Assembly: GCA_020048595.1 (NCBI GenBank)
Contig: JAIFMH010000112.1
Span: forward strand, 1-9,209
Reading direction: 5' to 3'
Length of the DNA stretch: 9,209 bases
Source of the DNA: Bacteroidota bacterium
Lineage (GTDB): Bacteria; Bacteroidota; Bacteroidia; Bacteroidales; UBA4417
How positions within the stretch are numbered: position 1 is the first letter of the stretch; each line of letters starts with the position of its first letter. This document shows positions 7,519-9,209 of the stretch, piece after piece. Both the position numbers and the translations under genes were made by a program. The notes beneath the pieces are model-generated. The model searched no databases. It was not told the DNA's origin and was given only the letters and a program-made list of their open reading frames with translations.

Positions 7519-7588
7519 AGTGAAGAGTGAAGAGTGAAAAGTGAAAAGTGAAAAGTGAAAAGTGAAGAGTGACAAGTGAAGAATGAAA
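7519..7588 (+). repeat. ten-copy heptamer tandem repeat, consensus AGTGAAR
   Basis: Ten adjacent 7-bp units begin three bases after the hyfF stop codon: AGTGAAG twice, AGTGAAA four times, then AGTGAAG, AGTGACA, AGTGAAG and AATGAAA. The middle copies are perfect and the edges degenerate, as expected for a slippage array. It is purine-only on the plus strand apart from the T of each unit and one C. Because hyfF and hyfG share an operon, the array should be transcribed. Period-7 purine arrays of this kind recur between genes in Bacteroidota; no function is known to me. Confidence 0.95.
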
Positions 7589-7598
7589 TTGTTTCAAT

Positions 7599-7626
7599 CC
7601 CTAACCCCTAAACCCCAAAACCTTAA
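7599..7626 (+). repeat. C-rich TAACCCC-like period-7 tract directly before the hyfG start
   Basis: CCCTAAC, CCCTAAA and CCCCAAA (7599-7619) form three degenerate 7-bp units, followed by ACCTTAA and then the hyfG ATG. It is a second, different heptamer array in the same 111-bp gap and occupies the place of a ribosome binding site; no purine-rich Shine-Dalgarno sequence is present. Whether it acts in translation is unknown. Confidence 0.7.
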
Positions 7627-9135
7627 ATGCATTACCTCACCTTAAAAAACAATCAGTCGGTGCCGGTTTCAGATATTCCTGAAATCTCGTACACTGCCTT
7701 CCTGATTTTAAATACAGGCATGGTGGCAGAAAGTACTGGAAGGCATTGTGTGAATTATTACGGATACAGAATCGATGCTGAAACAATTAAGCTGATCTGT
7801 TGTATAGCCGATGATAGTGATCATGTAATTTATATTTCTACGTGCCTGGTTGATACTCATACTGAACTGGCATCATTCACCTCAAAGAACTTATGTTTCG
7901 AGAAATTTGAACGCGAAATTCATGAAAACTTCGGAATAAAATATTCTGATCATCCCTGGTTAAAACCTGTCAGGTATTCGCATGATCGTTTTGATAAAAC
8001 AAAGAATATTGCCAATTATCCGTTCTATTCCATTGACAGTGAAGAGCTTCACGAAGTAGGAGTGGGGCCGATTCATGCCGGCGTAATTGAGCCCGGTCAT
8101 TTCAGATTTATATGCAACGGTGAACAAATATTGCATCTCGAAATACAATTAGGCTATCAGCACCGCGGAATTGAAAAATTGTTCCTGGAAAAGAAACAGC
8201 TAAACCAATTGGCAACCCTTGCCGAAAATATTGCAGGTGACACTTCAACGGGTCATTCTACAGCCTTTGCACAGGTATGGGAAAGTTTGTGCGGTTTCGA
8301 AACGTCACGCGATATTGACTTTGCGCGCACTATAGCTCTGGAACTGGAACGAATAGCAATACATACCGGCGATCTGAGTGCCGTTTGTACTGATATTGCC
8401 TATCAGTTAGGAAGTTCGGTATTTGGCAGGCTACGCACGCCTATTGTGAATTTTATGCAGGAATGGTGTGGAAACCGACTGTCGAAAGGATTGATCAGGC
8501 CTGGTGAAAATAAAATTCCTTTTACCCGGGAACTCGCAGACAGGCTTGCAGAAGTCCTTGATACTTTTGAACCAGATTTTACTGAGATGAACAAAGAACT
8601 GTTTGCCATGCCCAGTGCTTTGTCGCGGTTTGAGCGCACAGGAGTGGTTACAGTTGATGATGCAAGGGCTATTGGAGCTGTAGGTATGGCTGCCCGTGGA
8701 TCAGGCGTTAACCGTGATACCAGGCTTTCACATCCTCACTGCCTGTACTCCGAACTGAACCACGAGCCTATTGTAAAACGTCATGGTGATGTGTATTCAA
8801 GGGTTGCAATCCGGAGAAAAGAAGTTTTTCAATCCATGAAATACCTTCGTACACTTATAGCCAATGTTCCGGAAGTTTCTGAAGCAACAGCCACAAATGT
8901 TTTAAAAACTCCGAGAGCCGGATTATTCACCATTTCGCTGGTCGAAGGCTGGCGCGGCGAAATTTGCCATTGCGCTATAACCGGTTCAAAAGGTGAATTG
9001 AAGCATTATAAAATTAAAGATCCTTCGTTCCATAACTGGATGGCTTTGGCTTTATCAGTAAGGAACAACGAAATTTCTGATTTCCCGATCTGTAACAAAA
9101 GCTTTAATTTATCCTATTGCGGACATGATTTATAA
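7627..9135 (+). CDS. hyfG: HyfG-like (NuoCD-type) large subunit lacking the NiFe cysteines; Ehr-type
   Basis: A 502-residue soluble subunit. Residues 1 to about 125 form a NuoC/HycE-N-like domain, with FEREIHENFGIKYSDHPWLKP (93-113) matching the NuoC signature. Residues from about 140 form a NuoD/large-hydrogenase domain, with PGHFRF (156-161), LGYQHRGIEKL (175-185) and ELERIAIHTGDL (239-250). In a real group 4 hydrogenase the first nickel motif reads CGxCxxxH; here it is AGDTSTGH (203-210), so both cysteines are replaced (Ala203, Thr206) while His210 and the following STAF remain. The C-terminal DPCxxC motif is replaced by FNLSYCGHDL (493-502); the single Cys498 is out of register. No C-terminal extension for protease processing is seen. 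The subunit should sit on the HyfC-like anchor and pass electrons from an FeS cluster in the NuoB-like partner, but it cannot hold a NiFe centre. This matches Ehr-type complexes. The substrate is unknown. Confidence 0.9.
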   Translation: MHYLTLKNNQSVPVSDIPEISYTAFLILNTGMVAESTGRHCVNYYGYRIDAETIKLICCIADDSDHVIYISTCLVDTHTELASFTSKNLCFEKFEREIHENFGIKYSDHPWLKPVRYSHDRFDKTKNIANYPFYSIDSEELHEVGVGPIHAGVIEPGHFRFICNGEQILHLEIQLGYQHRGIEKLFLEKKQLNQLATLAENIAGDTSTGHSTAFAQVWESLCGFETSRDIDFARTIALELERIAIHTGDLSAVCTDIAYQLGSSVFGRLRTPIVNFMQEWCGNRLSKGLIRPGENKIPFTRELADRLAEVLDTFEPDFTEMNKELFAMPSALSRFERTGVVTVDDARAIGAVGMAARGSGVNRDTRLSHPHCLYSELNHEPIVKRHGDVYSRVAIRRKEVFQSMKYLRTLIANVPEVSEATATNVLKTPRAGLFTISLVEGWRGEICHCAITGSKGELKHYKIKDPSFHNWMALALSVRNNEISDFPICNKSFNLSYCGHDL

Positions 9136-9159
9136 AGACTTATCGATCGGGAATTAAGG

Positions 9160-9187
9160 CTTCCCACTTCCAACATCCGACTTCCGA
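9160..9187 (+). repeat. four-copy heptamer tandem repeat, consensus CTTCCRA
   Basis: Four 7-bp units after hyfG: CTTCCCA, CTTCCAA, CATCCGA and CTTCCGA. It is pyrimidine-rich on the plus strand, opposite in strand bias to the purine array before hyfG, with only short complementarity to it (GAAGTG with CACTTC). It lies 24 bp after the hyfG stop. A weak CTTA...TAAG pairing around 9139-9158 is too short to call a terminator. Confidence 0.8.
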
Positions 9188-9195
9188 CCTATAGC

Positions 9196-9209
9196 TAACC
9201 ATTAACCAT
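9196..9209 (+). repeat. two exact TAACCAT heptamers at the window edge
   Basis: TAACCAT occurs twice in direct succession and the window ends on the second. It resembles the CCCTAAC tract that precedes the hyfG start, in the same order (heptamer array first, TAACC tract second). If the next base is G, the final AT would open an ATG start codon, and by operon logic the next gene would be the NuoB-like small subunit (hyfI). The array may also simply continue beyond the edge. Confidence 0.5.

Noticed and set aside
7519..7588. CRISPR array or transposon end repeats
   Set aside because: The units are 7 bp, directly adjacent and without spacers or flanking terminal inverted repeats; no cas or transposase gene is nearby.
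7599..7619. Telomere-like CCCTAA repeat indicating a linear replicon or eukaryotic contamination
   Set aside because: There are only three degenerate 7-bp units inside a bacterial operon, directly before a gene start.

Overview
The window looks like a stretch of a Bacteroidota chromosome. Supporting signs are moderately AT-rich DNA, no convincing Shine-Dalgarno sequences, a TAnnTTTG-type -7 promoter element, period-7 simple repeats between genes, and Bacteroidota-like protein sequences. No rRNA, tRNA, CRISPR array, insertion sequence or phage gene was found.

Layout. Bases 1-265 (minus strand) hold the 5' end of a tcdA-like (YgdL/MoeB-fold) tRNA threonylcarbamoyladenosine dehydratase gene. 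After a 295-bp divergent intergenic region with a candidate promoter, a plus-strand operon fills the rest: hyfB (561-2552), a second tandem hyfB paralogue that is broken near its N-terminus (2549-2767 plus 2764-4503), hyfC (4505-5410), hyfE (5435-6067), hyfF (6088-7515) and hyfG (7627-9135). The first five junctions are tight: ATGA overlaps, or gaps of 1 to 24 bp. hyfG is set apart by 111 bp of period-7 repeats, and another repeat-bearing gap follows it. The next gene, expected to be the NuoB-like small subunit, would start at or beyond the window edge.

How the genes work together. The products are homologues of the membrane arm (two or three Mrp/NuoLMN-type antiporter subunits, a NuoK-like subunit and a NuoH-like subunit) and of the NuoCD-like large subunit of hydrogenase-4/formate hydrogenlyase and complex I. 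The large subunit, however, has lost the CxxC nickel ligands at both ends: Ala203 and Thr206 stand where the first pair should be, and the C-terminal DPCxxC is gone. The complex therefore should not be a hydrogenase. It fits the 'energy-converting hydrogenase-related' (Ehr) type: a proton- or sodium-translocating complex I relative with an unknown electron donor and acceptor.

Points of most interest are the missing NiFe site, the tandem hyfB pair, the roughly 73-bp deletion/frameshift in the second copy (which by chance or selection creates an ATGA stop-start at the break), and the bipartite period-7 arrays on both sides of hyfG.
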